Notes: generated by a model from the sequence alone, not told the origin. A stretch of DNA of 64,000 nucleotides from Curtobacterium guangdongense (GCF_049341845.1 NZ_JBMPIT010000001.1:439709-503708), one strand, 5' to 3'. Counted from the stretch's first letter, positions 24,922 through 32,566 are shown. Made by a program: numbers and translations.

Positions 24922-25143
24922 CTACAGCCCGAGCAGGCGACACGCGCCGACCCGCCACTCGACGTCATCGAGGCTGTCGCACCGGAACCGGAGCCCCGAC
25001 CGGAGCATGCACACCTGGCACTGCTCCGGTAGCGCCTCGACATCCGCGATGGGCTCTCGATCGTCCGCAGACCAGAGCCGGTACCCGTCCGCGACAGCCT
25101 CGAACTCGAACCAGTCGAGCAGGAACCGCTCCCCGAGCTGCAC
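24922..25143 (-). CDS. 73-residue Cys-containing protein downstream of the CDF exporter
   Basis: The frame uses G or C at most third positions, as real genes here do. It begins 15 bp after the CDF stop on the same strand. Four cysteines occur: CQVC near residue 42, one in RCDSLDD and one in GACRLLG, which could form a zinc or cadmium site. Many aromatic and acidic residues suggest a small folded protein. The GTG start lacks a clear ribosome site, so translation may be coupled to the exporter. Family unknown. Confidence 0.55.
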   Translation of the reverse strand: MQLGERFLLDWFEFEAVADGYRLWSADDREPIADVEALPEQCQVCMLRSGLRFRCDSLDDVEWRVGACRLLGL

Positions 25144-25158
25144 CAGGAGCCCAGCCGG

Positions 25159-25842
25159 TCAGCAGCAGTCGCACGCGTCGACGGTGCGCTCACCGGTCAG
25201 TGCCGACACGGGCTGCTTGCACGCGTCGCCGCGCCAGGCCTCCAAGCCCTCCCGGACCGCGAAGACCACCACGACCAGGCCCGCAACCGGGTCAGCCCAA
25301 GCCCACCCAAAGAGCGTGTTCAGCAGCAAGCCAATCAGGACCGCGGCGGACAGGTAGCTGCACACGAGGGTCTGCTTCGAGTCAGCGATCGCGGACGCGG
25401 AGCCAAGTTCCTTCCCGGTGCGCCTTTCCAGCAGGCTGAGGAACGGCATCACGGCGAGGCTCACCGCAGCGAGGACGATGCCAACGGTGCTGTGCTCGGG
25501 CTCGCGGAGTCCCGCGAAGGTGAGGCCGGCGTCGACGGTGACGTACAGCGCGAGACCGAAGAACGACACCGCGATGACCTTCAACGCGGTGCGCTCGCGC
25601 GCCTCCGGGTTGCGGCCGGAGAACTGCCACGCTACAGCCGCAGCAGAGAGCACTTCCACAATGGAGTCGAGACCGAACCCGATCAGCGCCGTGGAGGACG
25701 CCACCGTGCCGGCGGCGATCGCGATCATGGCTTCGATCACGTTGTAGGTGATCGTCGCGGCAACGATCCACCGCACCCGTCGCTGCAACACGCTCCGGCG
25801 CGCGGCCGACAGGGAAGCGGCGAGCTGCACGGTGGCGCTCAT
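25159..25842 (-). CDS. Cation diffusion facilitator (CDF) metal exporter, compact
   Basis: 227 residues with six membrane helices. Helix II carries GFGLDSIVEVLS and helix V SYLSAAVLIGLLLN, the positions of CDF metal ligands, although the classical cytoplasmic C-terminal domain is missing. The C-terminus instead ends DACDCC, a possible soft-metal ligand. Together with the CmtR-type regulator it probably exports Cd, Pb or Zn. The ATG at 25842 overlaps the regulator stop (ATGA), so they form one operon. Confidence 0.85.
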   Translation of the reverse strand: MSATVQLAASLSAARRSVLQRRVRWIVAATITYNVIEAMIAIAAGTVASSTALIGFGLDSIVEVLSAAAVAWQFSGRNPEARERTALKVIAVSFFGLALYVTVDAGLTFAGLREPEHSTVGIVLAAVSLAVMPFLSLLERRTGKELGSASAIADSKQTLVCSYLSAAVLIGLLLNTLFGWAWADPVAGLVVVVFAVREGLEAWRGDACKQPVSALTGERTVDACDCC

Positions 25843-26192
25843 GCGCCGGCTCCGCAGCACAGCGGGATGTCGCAGCCTTCATCCGTGCACTCAGCACCGT
25901 CGTCGACGGCGAGAACGACGTCGACCAGGGCGTCCAACGCTCGGGTGAGGTGCGGGTCCGCGATCTCGTACCGGGTGCTTCGCCCCTCTGGGACGGCGAC
26001 GACGATCCCGCAGCCGCGGAGACACGCAAGATGGTTCGACACGTTGGTGCGGGTCAGTTCCAACTCCTCCGCGAGACGGGCCGGGTACCCGGGCTCGTCC
26101 AGCAGCCGAAGCAAGATTCGGGCCCGGGTCGGATCGGCCAGGGCACGTCCGAGACGGGTCATCACGTCAAGCCGCGAAGCGATGGTCAGCAT
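25839..26192 (-). CDS. cmtR: CmtR-type ArsR-family cadmium/lead sensor
   Basis: 117 residues. It follows mycobacterial CmtR closely in layout: LGRALADPTRARIL at the start of the winged helix, LTRTNVSNHLACLRGCGIV as recognition helix with the two metal-binding cysteines of CLRGC, and further cysteines (ECTDEGCDIPLCC) in the C-terminal tail, where CmtR has its third ligand. It should release DNA when Cd(II) or Pb(II) binds. The start at 26192 is supported by TATAGT exactly six bases upstream, a leaderless promoter. Confidence 0.88.
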   Translation of the reverse strand: MLTIASRLDVMTRLGRALADPTRARILLRLLDEPGYPARLAEELELTRTNVSNHLACLRGCGIVVAVPEGRSTRYEIADPHLTRALDALVDVVLAVDDGAECTDEGCDIPLCCGAGA

Positions 26193-26193
26193 G

Positions 26194-26218
26194 CAGTGAC
26201 TATACAGCGATCAGTGAC
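26194..26218 (-). promoter_or_regulatory. cmtR promoter with direct repeat operator candidate
   Basis: CAGTGAC occurs at 26194-26200 and 26212-26218. TATAGT (complement of 26199-26204) lies between them, six bases before the cmtR ATG, so a repressor on the repeats would block the -10 box. Confidence 0.5.
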
Positions 26219-26294
26219 CACTCAAGAAGACGGATAGGTCCCAACAGTGCTTGCGGGCACCCTGGAAGCCGTCCGATAGACGATCGCCCAGAGG

Positions 26295-26396
26295 TCACTT
26301 CCGCCGATTGCGGCGATCCCGGTAGAAGCCGATTGCTACGACGACCGGCAAGATGAGCAGGGCCCACCACCAACCCTCTGCCCCTGCTGCGAACAT
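26295..26396 (-). CDS. 33-residue single-helix membrane peptide, leaderless
   Basis: The peptide begins MFAAGAEGWWWALLILPVVV, a single membrane helix with a WWW belt, and ends in the basic YRDRRNRRK. TAGCTT lies exactly six bases before the ATG, the same leaderless layout as neighbouring genes, and the message would be too short for most gene finders. ATAGG/CCTAT inverted repeats occur just upstream (26420-26444). Function unknown; such peptides often regulate larger membrane partners. Confidence 0.5.
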   Translation of the reverse strand: MFAAGAEGWWWALLILPVVVAIGFYRDRRNRRK

Positions 26397-26567
26397 GAGC
26401 CGAAGCTACGCTTCATAGGCCCGACTATGTGTCCTATAGCCGGTCCCGCAACAGACCCCACCGGGCAGGCAGCTAACGAAGTGGACCGCGCGTCCCAGAT
26501 AGCCCGTCCGAATCGAGTCGCGATGATGGGCCGCCATCCGGACACTCGCCGATGAGTTCGACAGAAT

Positions 26568-26601
26568 GAGAAACGCCCCGCCGGCCGAAGCCAACGGGGC
26601 G
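26568..26601 (-). terminator. nrdF terminator hairpin
   Basis: On the minus strand CGCCCCG (26601-26595) pairs with CGGGGCG (26580-26574) with GGC/GCC adding inner pairs, followed by TTTCTC. It lies 20 bp after the nrdF stop. Confidence 0.65.
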
Positions 26602-26622
26602 CCCTCGTGGATCAGACCAGAC

Positions 26623-27597
26623 TCAGAAGTCCCAGTCCTCGTCCTCCGTGTTCACGGCCTTCCCGATCACGTACGACGACCCCGACCCCGAGAAGAAGTC
26701 GTGGTTCTCGTCGGCGTTGGGCGACAGCGCCGAGAGGATCGCCGGGTTCACGTCCGTGATGTTCTTCGGGAACATCGGCTCGTAGCCCAGGTTCATGAGG
26801 GCCTTGTTGGCGTTGTAGTGCAGGAACTTCTTGACGTCCTCGGTCAGCCCGACCTGGTCGTAGAGGTCCTGCGTGTACTGCGCCTCGTTCTCGTACAGCT
26901 CGAACAGCAGCGAGAACGTGTAGTCCTTCAGCTCGTCGCGCTCCGCCTGGGTGGCCTGCTCGAGCCCCTTCTGGAACTTGTACCCGATGTAGTACCCGTG
27001 GACGGCTTCGTCGCGGATGATCAGGCGGATCAGGTCGGCGGTGTTGGTGAGCTTCGCACGCGAGGACCAGTGCATCGGCAGGTAGAAGCCCGAGTAGAAC
27101 AGGAACGACTCGAGCAGCGTCGAGGCGACCTTGCGCTTCAGCGGGTTGTCGCCCTGGTAATAGTCCATCACGATGGACGCCTTCTTCTGCAGGTTCGGGT
27201 TCTCCTCGGACCAGCGGAAGGCCTCGTCGATCTCGGGCGTCGACGCGAGGGTCGAGAAGATCGACGAGTAGCTCTTGGCGTGCACCGACTCCATGAACGC
27301 GATGTTCGTGTAGACCGCTTCTTCGTGCGGGGTGATCGCGTCGGGGATCAGCGAAACGGCGCCGACGGTGCCCTGGATGGTGTCCAGGAGCGTCAGGCCG
27401 GTGAACACGCGCATGGTGAGGGTTTGCTCGGCCGGCGTCAGCGTGTTCCACGACTGGACGTCGTTCGACAGCGGCACCTTCTCGGGCAGCCAGAAGTTGT
27501 TGACGAGGCGGTTCCAGACCTCGACGTCCTTGTCGTCCTGGATACGGTTCCAGTTGATGGCCTGGACCCGATCGATGAGCTTGAGCTTCTCGACCAA
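26623..27597 (-). CDS. nrdF: Class Ib ribonucleotide reductase, radical-bearing beta subunit
   Basis: 324 residues, full family length. It shows INWNRIQDDKDVEVWNRLVNNFWLP-type N-terminus in the NrdF style, metal ligands in helices around SWNTLTPAEQ, EAVYTNIAFMESVHAKSY and RDEAVHGYYIGYKFQ, and the C-terminal WDF that docks into NrdE. It holds the Mn- or Fe-tyrosyl radical needed to reduce nucleoside diphosphates. The start codon is TTG, with AGGAAG six bases upstream. It is separated from nrdE by about 500 bp containing a small unrelated gene. Confidence 0.95.
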   Translation of the reverse strand: MVEKLKLIDRVQAINWNRIQDDKDVEVWNRLVNNFWLPEKVPLSNDVQSWNTLTPAEQTLTMRVFTGLTLLDTIQGTVGAVSLIPDAITPHEEAVYTNIAFMESVHAKSYSSIFSTLASTPEIDEAFRWSEENPNLQKKASIVMDYYQGDNPLKRKVASTLLESFLFYSGFYLPMHWSSRAKLTNTADLIRLIIRDEAVHGYYIGYKFQKGLEQATQAERDELKDYTFSLLFELYENEAQYTQDLYDQVGLTEDVKKFLHYNANKALMNLGYEPMFPKNITDVNPAILSALSPNADENHDFFSGSGSSYVIGKAVNTEDEDWDF

Positions 27598-27640
27598 CGT
27601 GACTTCCTAAGAGTGAGATTGCGGCGGGCGTCGGATGGTG

Positions 27641-27670
27641 GGTGGGACCCGAGGTTCCTCGGGCCCCACC
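27641..27670 (-). terminator. Hairpin after the small duplicated-motif gene
   Basis: GGTGGGACCCGAGG (27641-27654) pairs with CCTCGGGCCCCACC (27657-27670) with one mismatch and a two-base loop. No U-run follows on the minus strand. It stands between the small gene and nrdF. Confidence 0.55.
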
Positions 27671-27680
27671 CCAGGTCTCG

Positions 27681-27890
27681 CTAGACCCACTGACGGATCG
27701 TGCGAGTGGGGTTGCGATCTGCGAAAGCAGCTGTCACGAACTCCCCAGTGGCGGCCGACCGGTACACCGGACGGTCGTTGCTGGTCCCGGCGCCCACTCG
27801 CTCAGTGGTCGTTGTCGTAGGCCGACGCACGGCCACGGAGGGCGAGACGAACTGCCCAGATCCAGCATCCCTGTTTACTTTTTGTGCCAC
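27681..27890 (-). CDS. 69-residue protein with two tandem R-SA-TG-FV-T motifs
   Basis: Two copies of one motif are visible: RDAGSGQFVSPSVAVRRP near residue 7 and RSAATGEFVTAAFADRNP near residue 44, each followed by Thr-rich TTTTE or TRTI. Small proteins with a single such motif are frequent in actinobacterial chromosomes and phages and have no known function; here it is duplicated. AAAGGGAG lies seven bases before the GTG start. It lies inside the nrd operon, between nrdE and nrdF. Confidence 0.7.
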   Translation of the reverse strand: MAQKVNRDAGSGQFVSPSVAVRRPTTTTTERVGAGTSNDRPVYRSAATGEFVTAAFADRNPTRTIRQWV

Positions 27891-27931
27891 GATGGGCTCC
27901 CTTTCGGGTAGCGCCTCGGCCGGGCCTCACG

Positions 27932-27960
27932 TTGTCCGTGAGCGCTGACCCGTGTAGCGT
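27932..27960 (+). promoter_or_regulatory. Sigma70-type promoter reading against the nrd operon
   Basis: TTGTCC (27932-27937) and TAGCGT (27955-27960) are spaced exactly 17 bp. No gene follows rightward, only the structured segment ending in a terminator. Confidence 0.5.
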
Positions 27961-27966
27961 GGTGGA

Positions 27967-28039
27967 TCCAAGTGCATTGGAGTCCCGCTTGCCGGGGCTA
28001 TCGAGGCCGGCTCTTCCAGGAGTCGGCCTCGACTTTTTT
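27967..28039 (+). ncRNA. Candidate structured small RNA antisense to the nrd operon spacer
   Basis: From the predicted start the RNA would form CCAA/TTGG (27968-27980), CCCG/CGGG (27984-27996), and a terminator stem TCGAGGCCG/CGGCCTCGA (28001-28009, 28024-28032) followed by TTTTTT. Total length is about 73 bases. It has a promoter at 27932-27960 and no open frame. It could be a regulatory RNA or a decoy transcript that insulates the insertion; this is inference. Confidence 0.45.
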
Positions 28040-28042
28040 GTG

Positions 28043-28080
28043 CCTGGAGGCACGGTGCGGGCTGGCACCGCGCCTCCAGG
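28043..28080 (-). terminator. Long hairpin downstream of nrdE
   Basis: CCTGGAGGC (28043-28051) and GCCTCCAGG (28072-28080) enclose a second paired block CGGTGC/GGCACCG. It lies 15 bp after the nrdE stop and lacks a U-run on the minus strand, so it may slow or partly end transcription before nrdF. Its GGAGGCACGGTGC arm reappears at 55282. Confidence 0.5.
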
Positions 28081-28095
28081 AAAAGGGCGGAAGCC

Positions 28096-30249
28096 TTAGA
28101 GCATACAGCTCACGCAGCCCTCGACCTCGGTGCCCTCGAGCGCCAGCTGGCGGAGACGGATGTAGTAGATCGTCTTGATGCCCTTGCGCCATGCGTAGAT
28201 CTGCGCCTTGTTGATGTCACGCGTGGTGGCCGTGTCCTTGAAGAACAGCGTCAGGGACAGGCCCTGGTCCACGTGCTGCGTTGCCGCGGCGTACGTGTCG
28301 ATGATCTTCTCGGCACCGATCTCGTACGCGTCCTGGTAGTAGTCCAGGTTGTCGTTCGTCATGAACGGCGCCGGGTAGTAGACGCGACCGAGCTTGCCTT
28401 CCTTGCGGATCTCGATCTTCGACGCGATCGGGTGGATCGACGACGTCGAGTGGTTGATGTACGAGATCGAACCGGTCGGCGGGACGGCCTGCAGGTTCTG
28501 GTTGTAGATGCCGTGCTCCTGGATGGACGCCTTCAGCGCCTTCCAGTCGTCCTGCGTGGGGATCGCGATACCGGCGCCAGCGAACAGCGACTCGACGCGC
28601 GAGGTCGCGGGTGCCCAGACGGCGTCGGTGTACTTGTCGAAGAACTCACCCGACGCGTACTTCGAGTCGCGGAAACCGTCGAAGGTCTCCCCCGTCTCGA
28701 TCGCGATGTTGTTCGAGGCGCGCAGGGCGTGGAACAGCACCGTGTAGAAGTAGATGTTCGTGAAGTCGATGCCCTCTTCGGAGCCGTAGTACACGCGCTC
28801 ACGAGCGAGGTAGCCGTGCAGGTTCATCTGGCCGAGGCCGATGGCGTGCGACTTGTCGTTGCCGTCCTCGACACTGCGCACCGAGTTGATGTGCGACATC
28901 TGCGAGACCGAGGTCAGGCCGCGGATGGCGGTCTCGATGGTCTTGCCGAAGTCCGGCGAGTCCATCGTCAGCGCGATGTTCAACGAGCCGAGGTTGCAGG
29001 AGATGTCCTTGCCGATCTCCTTGTAGGAGAGGTCCTCGTTGAAGGTCGTCGGCGTGTTGACCTGCAGGATCTCCGAGCAGAGGTTGGACATGTTGATCCG
29101 GCCCTTGATCGGATTGGCCTTGTTCACCGTGTCCTCGAACACGATGTACGGGTAGCCCGACTCGAACTGGATCTCCGCGATGGTCTGGAAGAAGTCGCGC
29201 GCCTTGATCTTCGTCTTCTTGATGCGCGAGTCGTCGACCATTTCGCGGTACTTCTCGGAGATCGGGACGTCACCGAACGGGACGCCGTAGACCTTCTCGA
29301 CGTCGTACGGCGAGAAGAGGTACATGTCCTCGTTGTTCTTCGCGAGCTCGAACGTGATGTCCGGCACGACGACGCCGAGGGACAGCGTCTTGATGCGGAT
29401 CTTCTCGTCGGCGTTCTCGCGCTTGGTGTCGAGGAACCGCATGATGTCCGGGTGGTGCGCCGAGAGGTACACGGCACCGGCACCCTGGCGGGCACCGAGC
29501 TGGTTGGCGTACGAGAAGGAGTCTTCCAGCAGCTTCATCACGGGGATGATGCCGGAGGACTGGTTCTCGATCTGCTTGATCGGGGCGCCGGCCTCACGGA
29601 TGTTGGAGAGCAGCAGGGCCACGCCGCCGCCGCGCTTCGAGAGCTGCAGCGAGGAGTTGATGCCGCGCGAGATCGACTCCATGTTGTCCTCGATGCGGAG
29701 GAGGAAGCAGGAGACGAGCTCACCGCGCTGGGCCTTCGCGGTGTTGAGGAACGTCGGGGTCGCGGGCTGGAAGCGGCCGGCGATGATCTCCTCGACGAGG
29801 TCGATCGCGAGCTGCTCGTTGCCCTGTGCGAGGCCGAGGGCGGTCATCACGACGCGGTCCTCGAAGCGCTCGAGGTAGCGCTTGCCGTCGAACGTCTTGA
29901 GCGTGTAGCTCGTGTAGTACTTGAACGCACCGAGGAAGGTCTGGAACCGGAACTTCTTCGAGTAGGCCAGGTCGTTGAGCTTCTGGATGAAGTCCAGCGA
30001 GTACTGGTCGATCGTCGCCTGCTCGTAGTACTCGTTCTCGACCAGGTAGTCCAGCCGCTCCTTCAGGTTGTGGAAGAAGACGGTGTTCTGGTTGACGTGC
30101 TGCAGGAAGAACTGCTTGGCGGCTTCCCGGTCCTTGTCGAACTGGATGTTGCCGTCCGCGTCGTAGAGGTTGAGCATCGCGTTGAGGGAGTGGTAGTCCA
30201 TCCCCGTCGTCGGCGACGTCAGATCGACGTCTGCAACTGCTGCGTCCAA
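28096..30249 (-). CDS. nrdE: Class Ib ribonucleotide reductase, catalytic alpha subunit
   Basis: 717 residues. NrdE marks include NLYDADGNIQFDKDREA at the N-terminus, the SCFLLRIEDNMESI active-site Cys, CNLGSLNIA, the NLCSEI radical Cys segment, PTGSISYINHSTSS and the C-terminal EGCVSCML whose CVSC takes electrons from NrdH. It reduces ribonucleoside diphosphates to deoxy forms. The TTG start at 30249 overlaps nrdI by 31 bases; ATG at 30201 is a shorter alternative. Order nrdH-nrdI-nrdE is the standard class Ib operon. Confidence 0.95.
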   Translation of the reverse strand: MDAAVADVDLTSPTTGMDYHSLNAMLNLYDADGNIQFDKDREAAKQFFLQHVNQNTVFFHNLKERLDYLVENEYYEQATIDQYSLDFIQKLNDLAYSKKFRFQTFLGAFKYYTSYTLKTFDGKRYLERFEDRVVMTALGLAQGNEQLAIDLVEEIIAGRFQPATPTFLNTAKAQRGELVSCFLLRIEDNMESISRGINSSLQLSKRGGGVALLLSNIREAGAPIKQIENQSSGIIPVMKLLEDSFSYANQLGARQGAGAVYLSAHHPDIMRFLDTKRENADEKIRIKTLSLGVVVPDITFELAKNNEDMYLFSPYDVEKVYGVPFGDVPISEKYREMVDDSRIKKTKIKARDFFQTIAEIQFESGYPYIVFEDTVNKANPIKGRINMSNLCSEILQVNTPTTFNEDLSYKEIGKDISCNLGSLNIALTMDSPDFGKTIETAIRGLTSVSQMSHINSVRSVEDGNDKSHAIGLGQMNLHGYLARERVYYGSEEGIDFTNIYFYTVLFHALRASNNIAIETGETFDGFRDSKYASGEFFDKYTDAVWAPATSRVESLFAGAGIAIPTQDDWKALKASIQEHGIYNQNLQAVPPTGSISYINHSTSSIHPIASKIEIRKEGKLGRVYYPAPFMTNDNLDYYQDAYEIGAEKIIDTYAAATQHVDQGLSLTLFFKDTATTRDINKAQIYAWRKGIKTIYYIRLRQLALEGTEVEGCVSCML

Positions 30250-30635
30250 AATGCATCCAATCCTGAGTTGACCGCCTGCACGTCGTCAGGCGTTCCGAAG
30301 AGTTCGAATCGATAGAGCACGGGGACGTGGCACTTCTGTGCGATGACGTCCCCTGCGAGGCCGTACGCCTCGCCGAAGTTCGTGTTGCCGCCGACGATGA
30401 CTCCCCGGATCAGTGACCGGTTGCGTTCGTCGTTGAGGAACTTGATGACCTGCTTGGGGACCGCCCCGTCGCCGTTGCCGCCCCCGTAGGTGGGCAGCAC
30501 GAGGACGTACGGTTCGTCCACGTGGAGGAACGGTTCGCTCGGGTAGAGCGGGATCCGGTCAGCATCGCGACCGAGCTTCTCGATGAAGCGTGCGGTGTAC
30601 CCGGACACGCTCGAAAAGTAGACGAGTCGGCTCAT
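30219..30635 (-). CDS. nrdI: Flavodoxin-like NrdI, activator of the NrdF cofactor
   Basis: 138 residues. FMN-binding loops are clear: YFSSVSGYTARFIEKL at the start, LPTYGGGNGDGAVPKQV near residue 48, and GGNTNFGEAYGLAGD near residue 80. It supplies oxidant to assemble the dimanganese-tyrosyl radical in NrdF. AGGAG lies seven bases before the ATG. Its end overlaps the proposed nrdE start. Confidence 0.95.
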   Translation of the reverse strand: MSRLVYFSSVSGYTARFIEKLGRDADRIPLYPSEPFLHVDEPYVLVLPTYGGGNGDGAVPKQVIKFLNDERNRSLIRGVIVGGNTNFGEAYGLAGDVIAQKCHVPVLYRFELFGTPDDVQAVNSGLDAFWTQQLQTSI

Positions 30636-30737
30636 GGTGCGCTCCTCTTGGAGAAGGTGCGTAACTGACGGACCGGAGGGTGTCTGCGGGTGGTGATCCG
30701 AGCCTCCTGAGCGGACTCGGATCGACCATCCGGCGGA

Positions 30738-30971
30738 CTACGCCAGTTCGGCGCTGAGGGTCGCGATCTTGTCGGGGCGGAAGCCCGACCAGTGGTCGTC
30801 GTCGGTGACGACGACGGGGGCCTGCAGGTAGCCGAGGCTCTTGACGTGCTCGAGCGCTGCTTCGTCCGTCGAGACGTCGTGCACTTCGTACTGGATGCCC
30901 TTGTTGTCGAGGGCCCGGTACGTCGCGGTGCACTGGACGCAGGACGGCTTGGTGTAGACGGTGACGGCCAT
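30738..30971 (-). CDS. nrdH: NrdH glutaredoxin-like electron donor
   Basis: 77 residues. VTVYTKPSCVQCTATYRAL holds the CxxC redox pair (CVQC), and VVVTDDDHWSGFRPDKI is the typical C-terminal substrate face of NrdH. It passes electrons from thioredoxin reductase to NrdE. GGGGAG lies four bases before the ATG. It is first gene of the operon, with the regulatory boxes about 100-146 bp upstream. Confidence 0.95.
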   Translation of the reverse strand: MAVTVYTKPSCVQCTATYRALDNKGIQYEVHDVSTDEAALEHVKSLGYLQAPVVVTDDDHWSGFRPDKIATLSAELA

Positions 30972-31069
30972 GATCTCCCCTGGTTCTTGCTGGGTGGTTT
31001 CGTGCTGTGGAGGTGGTGCTGATGCCTGTGCGCAGACGTGTCCGGGAAGGGGCCGCTGCGATGGACTCC

Positions 31070-31117
31070 ACACTACATCTAGTGGCCGACCACGGCACCG
31101 ACCACAAGAGGAAGTGT
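31070..31117 (-). promoter_or_regulatory. Two NrdR-like boxes upstream of nrdH
   Basis: ACACTACATCTAGTGG (31070-31085) and CCACAAGAGGAAGTGT (31102-31117) each fit the 16-bp NrdR pattern ACAC-N8-GTGT with one end changed to CC or GG. Their starts are 32 bp apart, three DNA turns, the standard NrdR spacing. NrdR is the general repressor of ribonucleotide reductase genes. Confidence 0.6.
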
Positions 31118-31130
31118 TACAGCCGTGTAG

Positions 31131-31249
31131 TTCTCCACAACGCCCTCCACAGTCTGTGGATTCCCGCGAGCCCCGTGATTCCGCCAGTCTGCGGCCGACC
31201 ACCGACATTTCCCCACACCGGTGGACAGCCTCGATCCACATGTGTGGAA
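31131..31249. promoter_or_regulatory. Cluster of TCCACA/TGTGGA motifs (DnaA-box-like) in the nrdH/MFS spacer
   Basis: TTCTCCACA (31131-31139), CTCCACAG, CTGTGGATT (around 31154-31162), ATCCACA (31234-31240) and TGTGGAA (31243-31249) all resemble the DnaA core TTNTCCACA. Five near-matches in 120 bp is denser than expected, but none is an exact TTGTCCACA. DnaA control of nrd genes is known in E. coli; here it is only a possibility. Confidence 0.3.
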
Positions 31250-31360
31250 TGAGCGCATCGGCGTGTCGCCGTCGGACCGGATCGGGGTCGCGGCCGACGC
31301 CTCCCCCACACGGGTGACACACGCCCCACGGACCTCCCGTCCGGTCCGTACACTCGACCC

Positions 31361-32566
31361 GTGAGCGCGTACGGCAACCTGCTGAAGACCCCCGGTGTCG
31401 GCCGAGTGATCGCGGCGCAGCTCACGGCGAGGTTCCCGTTCGGGATGCTCTCGCTCGCCTACCTGCTGCACGTCGAGCACGTGTTCCACTCGTACGGATC
31501 CGCCGGTCTCGTGCTCGCGACGACGAGCGTCGGGCAGGCCATCGCCGGCCCACTCACCAGCCGGTGGATGGGCAGCTGGGGCATGCGCCCCGTCCTCATC
31601 CTCACGAGCCTGGTCGCGCTCGCCAGCATGGGCGTCATCGCGTTCGTGCTGATGCCCCTGTGGGCCTACGTCGTGATCGGCTTCATCGGCGGCCTGGCGG
31701 TCCCACCCGTGCAGCCGGCCGTCCGCACCATCTACCCGAAGATGGTCACGTCCACGCAGCTCACACCCCTCTTCTCCCTCGACGCGAGTGCGCAGGAGCT
31801 CATCTGGGTCGCCGGTCCGGTCATCACCACGTTCGTCGCGACGCAGATCGGCACGGTCGAGGCGATCGTCCTCGCGATGGTGTTCCTCGTCGTCGGCGGC
31901 GTGTGGTTCATCGCCTCCCCCGAGCTCGGTCGCGTCCGCATCCCCCGCTCGAAGCGCGCGTTCGGCGTGGTCCTCAAGCGCCCGTCGGTCGTGGTCGCCA
32001 CCCTGACCGGCATGCTCCTCATCGGTGCGTGCGCCGCGGTCGAGGCCGGCGTCACCAGCGCGTTCGGCGAGGGCAGCCCGAACGCCGGCATCGTGCTGGC
32101 GATCTTCGCGATCGGTTCCCTGGTCGGCGGGCTGGCGTTCGGCCACCGTCCGATCTCGCCGAACACGCTGTGGACCCGCATGCTCATCGTCTTCATCGGC
32201 CTGGGACTCGCCACGTTCGGCACCGGGTTCTGGTGGCTGTCGTTCGCACTCCTCATCGCGGGCGGTGGGATCGCGCCGGCGCTCGCGGTGATGTTCGGGT
32301 CGGTGTCGGCGACGGTGAAGTTCTCGGACACGGCAGAGGCGTACGGCTGGATGGGGACGGGGCAGCTCATCGGCGCTGCGCTCGGTTCCGCTGTGGCCGG
32401 GTTCCTCATCGACCTGCACGGCGCGACGGGCGGCATGCTCGTCGGGGCGGCTGCGGCCTTCGTGGGCGTGCTGCTGCCGCTGTTCGCGAAGCGGTGGCTC
32501 CCCGACCTGCGTGGTCGCGACGCGAGCCCCATCCCCGACACCGAGCCGGTGAACATCCCGACGTAG
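31361..32566 (+). CDS. MFS transporter
   Basis: 401 residues with twelve membrane helices. The N-terminal QLTARFPFGMLSLAYL and the loop SRWMGSWGMRPVL (altered form of the GxxxDRxGRR motif) fit the major facilitator superfamily, in the branch of small actinobacterial exporters. Substrate unknown. TACACT lies six bases before the GTG start, indicating a leaderless message. It is divergent from nrdH and followed by the first 95-bp intergenic repeat. Confidence 0.85.
   Translation: MSAYGNLLKTPGVGRVIAAQLTARFPFGMLSLAYLLHVEHVFHSYGSAGLVLATTSVGQAIAGPLTSRWMGSWGMRPVLILTSLVALASMGVIAFVLMPLWAYVVIGFIGGLAVPPVQPAVRTIYPKMVTSTQLTPLFSLDASAQELIWVAGPVITTFVATQIGTVEAIVLAMVFLVVGGVWFIASPELGRVRIPRSKRAFGVVLKRPSVVVATLTGMLLIGACAAVEAGVTSAFGEGSPNAGIVLAIFAIGSLVGGLAFGHRPISPNTLWTRMLIVFIGLGLATFGTGFWWLSFALLIAGGGIAPALAVMFGSVSATVKFSDTAEAYGWMGTGQLIGAALGSAVAGFLIDLHGATGGMLVGAAAAFVGVLLPLFAKRWLPDLRGRDASPIPDTEPVNIPT

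Noticed and set aside
31131..31249. Chromosomal replication origin
   Set aside because: Motifs are imperfect DnaA boxes, there is no AT-rich unwinding stretch, and dnaA, dnaN or gyrB are not nearby.
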